Positions 10,896-18,752 of a stretch of DNA of 55,753 bases are shown one piece after another. The stretch lies in assembly GCF_031177825.1 (NCBI RefSeq), contig NZ_JAPSKE010000034.1, positions 1 through 55,753 on the forward strand, in the 5' to 3' direction. Under the pieces are notes generated by a model. That model made no database searches. It had not been told where the DNA came from and saw nothing but the letters and a program-made list of their open reading frames with translations. Position 1 is the stretch's first letter. The number at the start of each line of letters is the position of its first letter. A program made the position numbers and the translations under genes. This DNA comes from Paenibacillus sp. Lineage in GTDB: Bacteria; Bacillota; Bacilli; Paenibacillales; YIM-B00363.

Positions 10896-11600
10896 ATGGA
10901 TACGATGGAAATTATTAACTTTATCAAGAACAGCAAGAAGGTAACGCCGGTGAAGGTATACTTCAAAGGTTCGATCGCTTCCGGCGAACGCGGCAGCGTC
11001 AAAGTATTCGACTTCGGCGAAGGCGGCGGCGTCTTGTTCGGCGACTTGGCGGAAGTGCGTCCGTTGCTCGAGGCGAACGCTTCGACGATCGAATACTACG
11101 AGATCGAGAACGACCGCCGCAACTCGGCGATTCCGCTGCTCGACACGAAAAACGTTAACGCTCGCATCGAGCCGGGCGCGATCATCCGCGACATGGTCAC
11201 GATCGGGGACAACGCCGTCATCATGATGGGCGCGCTGCTCAACATCGGCGTCGTCGTCGGCGAAGGCACGATGATCGACATGAACGCGACGCTCGGCGGC
11301 CGCGTCCAAGTCGGCAAGATGTGCCATGTCGGCGCGGGCTCCGTCCTCGCGGGCGTCATCGAGCCGCCGTCCGCGCAGCCGGTCGTCATCGAAGACGACG
11401 TCATGATCGGCGCGAACGCGGTCATTCTTGAAGGCGTGCGCGTCGGCGCGGGCGCCGTCGTCGCCGCAGGCGCCGTCGTCGTCGAAGACGTACCGGCGAA
11501 CGCGGTCGTCGCGGGCGTGCCTGCCCGCATCATCAAGATGGTCGACGACAAGACGAAATCGAAGACGGAAATCATTAAAGAGCTTCGGAACTTGAAATAA
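10896..11600 (+). CDS. dapH: Tetrahydrodipicolinate N-acetyltransferase
   Basis: Catalyses acetyl-CoA-dependent N-acetylation of 2,3,4,5-tetrahydrodipicolinate in the acetyl branch of the lysine/diaminopimelate pathway. The 234-residue protein has an N-terminal DapH domain (MEIINFIKNSKKVTPVKVY) and a left-handed beta-helix of hexapeptide repeats (about 90-205, e.g. VVGEGTMIDMNATLGGRVQV, then VMIGANAVILEGVRVGAGAVV). AGGAGG precedes ATG 10896. Its TAA overlaps the ATG of the deacetylase gene, so the two are co-translated partners. Confidence 0.96.
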   Translation: MDTMEIINFIKNSKKVTPVKVYFKGSIASGERGSVKVFDFGEGGGVLFGDLAEVRPLLEANASTIEYYEIENDRRNSAIPLLDTKNVNARIEPGAIIRDMVTIGDNAVIMMGALLNIGVVVGEGTMIDMNATLGGRVQVGKMCHVGAGSVLAGVIEPPSAQPVVIEDDVMIGANAVILEGVRVGAGAVVAAGAVVVEDVPANAVVAGVPARIIKMVDDKTKSKTEIIKELRNLK

Positions 11601-12760
11601 TGAGCGGATCGTTGGCGGCTTCTTTGGGAAGCGACCTCGTCTCCATCCGACGCGCGCTGCATCGCATGCCGGAGCCGGGCTTCCAAGAATTCAAGACGCA
11701 GCAGTATATCTTGGATATCGTGGGCCGGCTCCCAACGGAACGCGTCGAAGTGAAGACGTGGCGCACGGGCGTACTCGTCCGGGTGAAGGGCCGCGTCGGC
11801 GCGCGCTGCATCGGGTACCGCACGGACATGGACGGGCTGGCGATCGAGGAGGATACGTCGTATCCTTTCCGCTCGGAGCACCCGGGTTTCATGCATGCCT
11901 GCGGCCACGACGTCCATATGACGATCGCGCTCGGGCTGCTTGCGGAGTGTGTCGCTTCCCCGGTGGACGATGATGTGCTCATCGTGTTTCAACCTGCGGA
12001 GGAAGGACCCGGCGGCGCTAAGCCGATGCTGGAGAGCGAAGAGTTCCGGGTCTGGAAGCCGGACCTGATGCTGGCGCTGCATATCGCCCCGGAATATCCG
12101 GTCGGTACGATCGCCACGCGTCCCGGAACGCTGTTCGCGAACACGTCGGAGCTGTTCATTGACTTGCGCGGCGTCGGCGGTCACGCGGCGTTCCCGCATC
12201 GGACGAACGATACGATCGTCGCGGCGGCTTCGCTGATCATGCAGCTCCAGACGATCGTCGCGCGCAACGTCAACCCGCTGGAATCGGCGGTCGTGACGCT
12301 TGGCGTCATCCAAGGCGGCACGCGGCAAAACATCATCGCCGAGCATGCCCGCCTCGAAGGGACGATCCGCACGTTGTCGGAAGGTTCGATGCCGGCGGTG
12401 AAGGCGCGGATCGAAGCGCTGCTCTCCGGCGTCGAGGCAGGGTTCGGCGTAACGTCGACGCTCGATTACGGCTCGAATTATTATCAAGTGTACAATCATG
12501 AGACGGAGACGGCGTCGTTCATGCGTTGGGTTCGGGAGGAGATGCCGGACGTGCGTTTGATCGAATGCGATGCGGCGATGACCGGAGAGGACTTCGGGTA
12601 TTTCCTCAAGGAAATTCCGGGATTCATGTTCTGGCTCGGCGTCGATACGCCGTACGGCTTGCACCATGCGAAGCTCGAACCGAGCGAGGACGCGATCGAC
12701 GTAGCGGTACGAGTAATGAGCGGTTATATTCGCAAAATAGGGACCTCCGAGCGATCTTAG
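11600..12760 (+). CDS. ykuR: N-acetyldiaminopimelate deacetylase (M20 family)
   Basis: A 386-residue M20D metallopeptidase-like amidohydrolase. In Bacillus the ykuQ-ykuR pair encodes DapH and N-acetyl-LL-diaminopimelate deacetylase, and the same order here supports that role. Metal-site motifs are RTDMDG (Asp76/Asp78), HACGHDVHM (Cys101, His103, His106) and PAEEGPGG near 133-140; the dimerisation domain includes GVGGHAAFPH and the end has AMTGEDFGYFL. The ATG shares a base with the dapH stop. A terminator overlaps the end of the gene. Confidence 0.93.
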   Translation: MSGSLAASLGSDLVSIRRALHRMPEPGFQEFKTQQYILDIVGRLPTERVEVKTWRTGVLVRVKGRVGARCIGYRTDMDGLAIEEDTSYPFRSEHPGFMHACGHDVHMTIALGLLAECVASPVDDDVLIVFQPAEEGPGGAKPMLESEEFRVWKPDLMLALHIAPEYPVGTIATRPGTLFANTSELFIDLRGVGGHAAFPHRTNDTIVAAASLIMQLQTIVARNVNPLESAVVTLGVIQGGTRQNIIAEHARLEGTIRTLSEGSMPAVKARIEALLSGVEAGFGVTSTLDYGSNYYQVYNHETETASFMRWVREEMPDVRLIECDAAMTGEDFGYFLKEIPGFMFWLGVDTPYGLHHAKLEPSEDAIDVAVRVMSGYIRKIGTSERS

Positions 12761-12782
12761 GATCGCTGCGGAGGTTTTTTTT
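12743..12782 (+). terminator. Terminator after the dapH-ykuR operon
   Basis: ACCTCCGAGCGATC and GATCGCTGCGGAGGT form a long stem (one mismatch) with loop TTAG, followed by a run of T. The hairpin includes the ykuR stop codon. Confidence 0.92.
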
Positions 12783-12799
12783 AAGAAACCTTTAAGAAA
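12780..12799 (+). promoter_or_regulatory. Direct-repeat operator before the response regulator gene
   Basis: TTTAAGAAA occurs at 12780-12788 and again at 12791-12799, an 11-bp period typical of OmpR/PhoB-type dimer sites. It lies upstream of a possible -10 (TATGGT, 12820-12825), where an activator would sit over the -35. Related GTTAAGAAA/GATAAG elements precede the FAD oxidoreductase gene. Autoregulation is inferred. Confidence 0.5.
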
Positions 12800-12873
12800 A
12801 TAGCTCGAAGCCGATGTGGTATGGTGGAAGGAACCGCTTCGCGCGAAGTAACGCTAACGGAGGATTCACCGCA

Positions 12874-13566
12874 ATGGCGCAAGAAACGATATTGCTCGTC
12901 GACGACGAGAAGGAAATCGTCCAGTTGCTCGACATTTATTTTCGGAACGAAGGGTATCGGCTGCTGAAGGCGAGCGACGGCGTCGAGGCGCTGGAGGCGC
13001 TGCGGTCGGAGTCCGTCGACTTGATCATCCTCGACGTTATGATGCCGCGCATGGACGGCGTCGAGGCGTGCATGAAAATCCGGGAACAACGCCATATGCC
13101 GATCATCATGCTTTCGGCGAAAGGGCAAGACATCGACAAAATCACCGGTCTCAGCATCGGCGCGGACGATTACGTCACGAAGCCGTTTTCTCCGCTGGAG
13201 CTCGTCGCCCGCGCGAAGTCGCAGCTCCGCCGTTACAAGCAATTGAATCGTCCGGCGGAGCGCGAATCGAGCGAAATCAAAATCGACGGGCTTCTCGTGG
13301 ACGCCGCTTCGCACGAAGTGTCGGTGGAAGGGCGGTCGGTGAAGCTGACGCCGAGGGAATTCGCGGTGCTTGAGCTGCTGGCGAGAAACCGCGGCATCGT
13401 GCTTTCGATGGAGCGCATCTACGAGCATGCCTGGAACGAGCCGTTCTTGGACGGCGGCAATACGGTCATGGTGCATATTCGGAAAATCCGAGAAAAAATC
13501 GAAAGAGACCCGCGAAACCCTAGGTATATTAAGACCGTGTGGGGCGTCGGGTACAAAATCGAATAA
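12874..13566 (+). CDS. OmpR/PhoB-family response regulator
   Basis: A 230-residue two-component response regulator. The receiver domain (1-118) has the acidic pocket Asp10-Asp11, phospho-acceptor Asp54 (LIILDVMMPRMDG) and Lys103 (YVTKPF). The winged-helix DNA-binding domain (about 130-228) contains LTPREFAVLELLARN and ends in TVWGVGYKIE. ATG 12874 follows CGGAGG at 12859-12863; an in-frame upstream ATG at 12814 lies before the probable -10 region and is rejected. The cognate kinase gene follows after 39 bp. Confidence 0.95.
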   Translation: MAQETILLVDDEKEIVQLLDIYFRNEGYRLLKASDGVEALEALRSESVDLIILDVMMPRMDGVEACMKIREQRHMPIIMLSAKGQDIDKITGLSIGADDYVTKPFSPLELVARAKSQLRRYKQLNRPAERESSEIKIDGLLVDAASHEVSVEGRSVKLTPREFAVLELLARNRGIVLSMERIYEHAWNEPFLDGGNTVMVHIRKIREKIERDPRNPRYIKTVWGVGYKIE

Positions 13567-13605
13567 TAAACGCGGGGGTCGAACGCGAGGAGGTGCGGAT
13601 TCCGA

Positions 13606-14754
13606 ATGAAGAGGTCCTCTTTTCGCACGATACGTTGGCAATTCATCGGCATCATTTTGTTTAGCTTGGGTTTATCCGCCGCGACCGTCGGGGGTTGCTA
13701 TACGCTATTTTATTTCGCGGTGTTTCTGCCGTTATCCGAAGGGAGACGGGGGGCGTTCGCGCAGGGTTTGTTCTGGCTCGTCAACAACGTAGGCTCGTTG
13801 CCGTTCCTCGTCCCGTTCGGCTGCGCGTTGTTTCTTCTGTATTTCTTTCTGCTGTCGCGCAAGCCCATCCAATATATTGAAGAAATTACGGCCGGCCTGC
13901 AGGAAATCGCGAAAGGAGACTTGTCTCACAAGATCGCCAAACGCTCTTCGGACGAACTGGGCATTGTCGCGGACGCGGTCAATTCGATGGCGGAACAACT
14001 GCGCCGATCGATCGAAGAAGAACGGTCGGCGGAGAAGGCGAAGCGCGATCTGATCACCGGCGTCTCGCATGATTTGCGCACGCCGCTGACCTCGATTCTC
14101 GGCTTTCTCGAGTATATCGAGGACGACCGATACAAGGACGAAGTCGAACTGCGGTATTATCTCTCGATCGTTCACGAGAAATCGCAGAGTCTCAAGAAGC
14201 TGATCGACGACTTGTTCGAATTTACGCGGACGAGCGGCAAGCGGGTGCCGCTTCGGCTGGCGCCGCTCAACGTTACCGATTTTTTAAGTCAGCTGGCCGA
14301 GGAGTTCGTGCCGCTGTTGCAGAAGGAACGAATGATCTACCGGGTTGCGTCGACGGATCACGCGTTAACGATCCAGGCGGATGCGGACGAGTTGGTAAGG
14401 GCGTACGAAAACTTGATTTCCAATGCGATCCGGTACGGGAAATCGGGCGGCCAGGTCCGCATCGAGATTTCGTCGGAAGGGGAGGAGGCAGTCGTGCGCA
14501 TCATCAATTATGGGGAAGAAATTCCGGAGCGGGATATCCCCTTTTTGTTCGACCGCTTCTACCGGGTGGACCGATCCCGTTCCCGGGAAACCGGCGGCAC
14601 GGGGTTAGGGCTCGCGATCGTCAAGAACATCGTAGAGCTGCATAACGGCCGGGTTTTCGCCCAGAGCGACGCCAAGGAGACGGCGTTCGAAACCCGATTC
14701 CCCAGGTACGTGCCGAACGCCGAGAACGAGCCGTCGCGCTCATGGAAACCGTAA
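13606..14754 (+). CDS. HAMP-domain sensor histidine kinase
   Basis: A 382-residue membrane kinase with two membrane segments (about 11-41 and 62-84) around a short extracytoplasmic loop of about 20 residues, a HAMP domain (about 85-140), a HisKA domain with phospho-acceptor His155 (GVSHDLRTPLTSILGFLEYI), and an ATPase domain with N-box NLISNAIRYGKSGG and G-box ETGGTGLGLAIVKNIV. The very short sensor loop resembles kinases that sense within the membrane (VanS/intramembrane types). The signal is unknown. AGGAGG precedes ATG 13606. Confidence 0.94.
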   Translation: MKRSSFRTIRWQFIGIILFSLGLSAATVGGCYTLFYFAVFLPLSEGRRGAFAQGLFWLVNNVGSLPFLVPFGCALFLLYFFLLSRKPIQYIEEITAGLQEIAKGDLSHKIAKRSSDELGIVADAVNSMAEQLRRSIEEERSAEKAKRDLITGVSHDLRTPLTSILGFLEYIEDDRYKDEVELRYYLSIVHEKSQSLKKLIDDLFEFTRTSGKRVPLRLAPLNVTDFLSQLAEEFVPLLQKERMIYRVASTDHALTIQADADELVRAYENLISNAIRYGKSGGQVRIEISSEGEEAVVRIINYGEEIPERDIPFLFDRFYRVDRSRSRETGGTGLGLAIVKNIVELHNGRVFAQSDAKETAFETRFPRYVPNAENEPSRSWKP

Positions 14755-14760
14755 GAAGTC

Positions 14761-14821
14761 GTTAAGAAAACGATAAGGGTTTGCGCGCATCGCCGATAAG
14801 AATTTCCCGTTATCGTAGATT
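14761..14821 (+). promoter_or_regulatory. Candidate response-regulator sites and promoter of the FAD lipoprotein gene
   Basis: GTTAAGAAA at 14761-14769 is followed by GATAAGGG (TTAAG and ATAAG cores 11 bp apart), then GATAAGAA near 14795-14802. A possible -10 is TATCGT (14811) or TAGATT (14816). The motif resembles the TTTAAGAAA repeats before the response regulator gene, so this gene is a candidate target. Confidence 0.4.
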
Positions 14822-14865
14822 CTGAGTTTCGTGTAACCCTAGAATCGACGGAGGGAATTGAGGAG

Positions 14866-16749
14866 ATGCAATGCAGGAAAACAACGCTTGCCGCAACGGT
14901 CGGCTGCCTCGTACTGGCCGCCGCGATCGGCGGCTGTTCCTTCACGAGGGCGGAGCCCGTCGTCACGGCGCCCGAATGGCGGAACGATGAAGTTCTAACG
15001 TCGTACGACGTTATCGTCATCGGGTCGGATCCCGAGGGCGTCGCGGCGGCCGTCTCGTCCGCGCGCAACGGGATGACGACGCTGCTCGCGGACGGCGGCG
15101 AGCGGGACCGCCTCGGCGGGCTCGCGACGTTAGGATGGCTCAATACGATCGACATGAATTACGGGCCGAAGGGAGAAATCTTAAACCGCGGGATTTTTCT
15201 GGAATGGTACGAAAAGCTGGAGGGCGACTCCTTCGACGTCGAGACGGCGGCGGACGCGTTCCGCCGTTTGACGGAGCGGGAGCGACGGCTCGACGTTCGG
15301 CTGGGCCTCTCGGGCATCGAGCCCATCGTAACGGTGGACGAGACCGGCGAACGGACGGTCTCGGGCATTACGGCGACGCTTCCGGACGGCTCGCGTCGCG
15401 AGATCGCCGCGAAGGCGGTCATCGACGCAACGCAGGACGCCGACGTCGCCGCGGCGGCCGGCGTCCCGTATACCTCGGGGCGGGAGGACCTCGGCTACGA
15501 GGAGCAGGCGATGGCGGCGACGTTGATGTTCCGATTGGACGGCGTAAGCGCGGAGGTATGGAACAAGCTCGGAAAGCGGCTGGGCGGAGACGGCGATGCG
15601 TTGACCGGGAACAACGACAGAAGCGCCTGGGGCTATGACGAGATGAAGGAGTATGTCGCCGAGTCGGATCCGGACCGCGTCCGCATGAGGGGGCTGAATC
15701 TCGGCAGACAGCGAGGGGGAACGGCGCTCGTCAATGCGCTGCAAATTTTCGGCGTAGATCCGCTTGATCCGGCGTCCAAGCGGGAAGCGCGAGCGTTGGC
15801 CGAAGCGGAGCTGCCGCGCATCGTCGACGAGCTGCGGCGGAGGTACCCCGAATTCGAGGGCGTGACGCTCGGCGCTTCGGCGCCGGAGCTGTATGTACGC
15901 GAGTCGCGGCACATCGCGGCGGAATACCGGCTGACGATCGTCGACGTCTGCGAAAATCGAGATCAATGGGATCGCATCGCCTTCGGGTCTTACCCTGTCG
16001 ATATTCAGCGCGTGACGCCGAACGAATACGGCGCGGTCGTCTGCCACCCGGAAAAGTACGCCGTGCCGTTCCGCAGCCTCGTGCCGCTCGGCGCGGACGG
16101 CTTGCTCGTCGTCGGCCGCACCGCCGGCTTCGATTCGCTGGCGCACGGCAGCGCGCGGGTCATCCCGGTCGGCATGGCGACCGGCCAGGCGGCGGGAGCC
16201 GCGGCCCGCGTCGCGATCGAAGAGGGGCTGACGTTCCGGGAGCTGGCCTCCTCCGAAGCGGCGGTCGCCCGGCTGCAAGCCTTGTTAACGAAGCAGGGCA
16301 TGGCGTTGCGGCCGTTCGCGGCCGCGCCGCCCGCGGCGTTCGAAGGGCCGGAGGGGGACGCGCTCCGCGCGATGCTGCGGCTCGGCGTGGCGGTCGGCGG
16401 TTATGACAACGACTTCCGCCTGAAGAAGGAGGCAACCGTGGCAACCTTGGTGAACGTGCTGCAGGCGTTGCATCGGAAATACCCGGAACGCTTCCCGGGC
16501 GATCCGCGGCAAGCGCTGAGCGAACTCGCCGCGGAGGAAGGCGAGTCGTTCGAAGCGCTCCTCGCGCGACCGCTTCGCCTGCCGATGGCGGAGACGCTGC
16601 TGGCGCGAACGGTCGGTACGGCATCGGAGCCGACCGGCGCGCAGGCGCCGGCAGGCTCCGATGGGGACGCCGCCGATGCGAAGAGCCTTCGCATCGGCGA
16701 GCTGTATCGCTTCGTTCACTCCGCTATGGAGCGTCTAGTCCTTGGGTAA
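14866..16749 (+). CDS. Lipoprotein FAD-dependent oxidoreductase with SLH-like C-terminal segment
   Basis: A 627-residue protein of the FAD_oxidored type (PF12831-like). The N-terminal signal ends in a lipobox (AAAIGGC, Cys24), so it should be anchored outside the membrane. The Rossmann motif VIVIGSDPEGVAAAVSS (about 49-65), GGLATLGWLN, and KAVIDATQDADVA are typical of the family; substrates are unknown. Near the C-terminus (about 490-540) LRAMLRLGVAVGGYDNDFRL resembles a single degenerate S-layer homology repeat. The usual second dinucleotide-motif glycine is replaced (GSDPEG). ATG 14866 follows GGAGGG. It overlaps the convergent aminotransferase gene by 15 bp. Confidence 0.8.
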   Translation: MQCRKTTLAATVGCLVLAAAIGGCSFTRAEPVVTAPEWRNDEVLTSYDVIVIGSDPEGVAAAVSSARNGMTTLLADGGERDRLGGLATLGWLNTIDMNYGPKGEILNRGIFLEWYEKLEGDSFDVETAADAFRRLTERERRLDVRLGLSGIEPIVTVDETGERTVSGITATLPDGSRREIAAKAVIDATQDADVAAAAGVPYTSGREDLGYEEQAMAATLMFRLDGVSAEVWNKLGKRLGGDGDALTGNNDRSAWGYDEMKEYVAESDPDRVRMRGLNLGRQRGGTALVNALQIFGVDPLDPASKREARALAEAELPRIVDELRRRYPEFEGVTLGASAPELYVRESRHIAAEYRLTIVDVCENRDQWDRIAFGSYPVDIQRVTPNEYGAVVCHPEKYAVPFRSLVPLGADGLLVVGRTAGFDSLAHGSARVIPVGMATGQAAGAAARVAIEEGLTFRELASSEAAVARLQALLTKQGMALRPFAAAPPAAFEGPEGDALRAMLRLGVAVGGYDNDFRLKKEATVATLVNVLQALHRKYPERFPGDPRQALSELAAEEGESFEALLARPLRLPMAETLLARTVGTASEPTGAQAPAGSDGDAADAKSLRIGELYRFVHSAMERLVLG

Positions 16750-17901
16750 CGAACCGACGAACGCCTCGATCCGGTCCAATGCGGCGGCGAGCGTCTCCAT
16801 CGAGCACGCATACGAGAGGCGTACGTAGCCTTCGCCGAGCGGCGTGAAGGCGTTGCCCGGCACGACGGCGACGCGCTGCTCGTCAAGCAGACGGTAAGCG
16901 AACGACGTCGAGTCGAGGCCGAATTTCCGCACGGACGGGAAAATGTAGAACGCGCCTTCGGGTTTCGCGACGTCGAAGCCGGCCGCGACGAGCCGCGCGT
17001 ACGCGTAGTCGCGGCGGGCGACATACGCCTCCCGCATCGGGATGGCGTCGTCGATGCCGGCGGTGAGCGCCTCGAGCGCCGCGTATTGGCTCACGGACGC
17101 CGCGCAGGTGACGTTGTACTGCAGCACCTTCACCATGTGCTGCGCGATCGCGGCCGGCGCGAACGCGCAGCCGATGCGCCAGCCGGTCATCGAATGCGAC
17201 TTCGACAGCCCGTTCACGACGATCGTCCGCTCCCGCATGCCCGGATCCGAGGCGATGGAGGCGTGGGGACGGTCGTACACGAGCTCGCTGTAAATTTCGT
17301 CGGAGATGACGAACAAATCCCGGCGCGACAGCAGCTCGGCCAGCGCCGACAGCTCGTCCGGCGACAGCGCGGCGCCCGTCGGATTGGACGGAGACGCGAG
17401 AATGACGCAGCGCGTCCGCTCGGTGAGCGCCGGCTCGAGCTTCTCGGCGGTCAGCTTGAAGCCGCTATCCGTCACGTCGACGTACACCGGGACGGCGCCG
17501 CACAGCCGGATAAGCGGCTCGTAGCCGGGGTATACGGGGCCGGGAAGCACGACCTCGACGCCTGGCTCGAGTATCGTCCGCAGCGCCATGTCGATCGCCT
17601 GGCTGGCCCCGACGGTAACGAGCGTCTCGTCCGACCCGCGATAGTCCAAGCCGTATTTCGCGCGAACGAAAGCGGCGGCGGCGTCCCGCAGCTCCGGCAG
17701 GCCGGCGTTCGGCGTATATACGGTCTTCCCCTCCCGAGCGGCCCGGGCGGCCGCCTCGACGATATGCGGGGGCGTCGGAAAATCCGGCTGACCGATCGTC
17801 AGCGATAAGACGTCCTTATATTGGGCGACCCGGTTCGCCATCTGGCGAATGCCGGAAATCGCGATGCCGCGAATGTCGTCGCGAATCAAATGTTCTACCA
17901 T
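16735..17901 (-). CDS. patA: Class I/II aminotransferase, PatA-like (probable N-acetyl-LL-diaminopimelate aminotransferase)
   Basis: A 388-residue PLP-dependent fold-type I aminotransferase. Lys234 in VNGLSKSHSMTGWRIG is the PLP lysine; SPSNPTGAALS and RLSYACSMETL (arginine for the substrate carboxylate) are conserved. Bacillus PatA, closely similar in its N-terminal IRDDIRGIAISGIRQM segment, makes N-acetyl-LL-diaminopimelate. dapH and ykuR lie 4 kb away, so all three acetyl-branch enzymes may be encoded here. The start at 17901 follows GGCAGGTG; longer in-frame starts lie past the promoter. Substrate assignment is inference. Confidence 0.82.
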   Translation of the reverse strand: MVEHLIRDDIRGIAISGIRQMANRVAQYKDVLSLTIGQPDFPTPPHIVEAAARAAREGKTVYTPNAGLPELRDAAAAFVRAKYGLDYRGSDETLVTVGASQAIDMALRTILEPGVEVVLPGPVYPGYEPLIRLCGAVPVYVDVTDSGFKLTAEKLEPALTERTRCVILASPSNPTGAALSPDELSALAELLSRRDLFVISDEIYSELVYDRPHASIASDPGMRERTIVVNGLSKSHSMTGWRIGCAFAPAAIAQHMVKVLQYNVTCAASVSQYAALEALTAGIDDAIPMREAYVARRDYAYARLVAAGFDVAKPEGAFYIFPSVRKFGLDSTSFAYRLLDEQRVAVVPGNAFTPLGEGYVRLSYACSMETLAAALDRIEAFVGSLPKD

Positions 17902-17932
17902 AGATCGACACCTGCCTACATAAAGTAACAAC

Positions 17933-17938
17933 ATCATA
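17933..17938 (-). promoter_or_regulatory. Extended -10 promoter of patA
   Basis: On the minus strand TGC-TATGAT forms an extended -10 whose TATGAT covers 17933-17938, about 32 bp before the start codon. It is divergent from and adjacent to the pyr promoter. Confidence 0.55.
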
Positions 17939-17950
17939 GCACAAAATGGG

Positions 17951-17979
17951 TTGACTTGAACGCCGCAACATGTCATAAT
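17951..17979 (+). promoter_or_regulatory. SigA promoter of the pyr operon
   Basis: TTGACT (17951-17956) and CATAAT (17974-17979) are separated by 17 bp. Transcription should start near 17986, just before the PyrR-binding loop. Confidence 0.85.
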
Positions 17980-17997
17980 TCTTTCTAATCGAATAAG

Positions 17998-18033
17998 CAC
18001 CTTTAAGGACAGTCCCGTGAGGCTGGCAAGGTG
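17998..18033 (+). promoter_or_regulatory. PyrR-binding anti-antiterminator loop
   Basis: The leader contains TTTAAGGACAGTCC then GAGGCTGGCAAGG, the conserved PyrR RNA recognition pattern, closed by CACCTT/AAGGTG arms. UMP-bound PyrR stabilises this loop and allows the downstream terminator to form. Only one such loop was seen in the operon. Confidence 0.9.
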
Positions 18034-18135
18034 AACGATATTGCGACGAAGAAGCCGAAGGCAGCTCTTCGCGGCCCGTGTGCGCACGGAGACCGCGGCG
18101 AGCTCCGAAGGCGTGTCTTCCTGCGCGCAGCAGCG

Positions 18136-18168
18136 TCTCCTTACCGGATCCGGTAAGGAGATTTTTTT
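18136..18168 (+). terminator. pyr attenuator terminator
   Basis: A perfect 26-nt palindrome (left arm TCTCCTTACCGGA, stem up to 11-13 bp) is followed by seven T. It lies 30 bp before the pyrR start and is the regulated terminator of the PyrR attenuator. Confidence 0.93.
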
Positions 18169-18197
18169 ATAGGCCTGAGCGAAGGGGCGTGGGATCT

Positions 18198-18752
18198 TTG
18201 GCGGAGACGAAGACGTTGCTGATGGACGAAACGGCGGTAAGGCGGGCGCTGACCCGCATCGCGCACGAGATTTTGGAAAAAAATAAGGGCGTTGATAATT
18301 GTACGTTCATCGGCATCCGAACGCGAGGCATCTATCTGGCGCACCGCATCTCGCAAAAGATCGCCGAAATCGAAGGGCAGCGGGTGCCGGTCGGGGACAT
18401 CGACATCACGAATTTCCGAGACGATGTCGGCGGCGCCTCCTCGAAGCGGACGGACGACCCTTCGATCGATCCGGCGCTCGTCGTCGGACGCAAGATCGTC
18501 TTGGTCGACGACGTGCTCTACACGGGACGCACGGTCCGCGCGGCGATGGACGCCCTGATCCGAGGCGGACGGCCGCAGATGATCCAACTCGCGGTGCTCG
18601 TCGACCGAGGCCATCGCGAGCTGCCGATCCGGCCCGACTATGTCGGCAAGAACGTGCCGACCGCGAAGCTGGAGTCGATCGATGTCAGCCTGCTCGAGGT
18701 TGACGGCAAGGACGAAGTGACGATTACCGGCAAACGGGGGGACGACGAATGA
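18198..18752 (+). CDS. pyrR: Bifunctional pyr operon attenuator / uracil phosphoribosyltransferase PyrR
   Basis: PyrR binds the pyr leader RNA in response to UMP and also has uracil phosphoribosyltransferase activity. The TTG at 18198, nine bases after GAAGGGGCG, gives a 184-residue protein, close to the 181 residues of Bacillus PyrR; upstream in-frame codons lie within the terminator. The PRPP-binding loop VDDVLYTGRTVRAAMDAL, IGIRTRGIYLA and VLVDRGHRELPIRPDYVGKNVPT are all conserved. Its stop overlaps the pyrB ATG (ATGA), leaving no room for a second attenuator. Confidence 0.97.
   Translation: MAETKTLLMDETAVRRALTRIAHEILEKNKGVDNCTFIGIRTRGIYLAHRISQKIAEIEGQRVPVGDIDITNFRDDVGGASSKRTDDPSIDPALVVGRKIVLVDDVLYTGRTVRAAMDALIRGGRPQMIQLAVLVDRGHRELPIRPDYVGKNVPTAKLESIDVSLLEVDGKDEVTITGKRGDDE

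Noticed and set aside
12814..12873. Upstream ATG for the response regulator
   Set aside because: It lies before the probable -10, has no ribosome site and would add residues absent from the family; the ATG at 12874 follows GGAGG.
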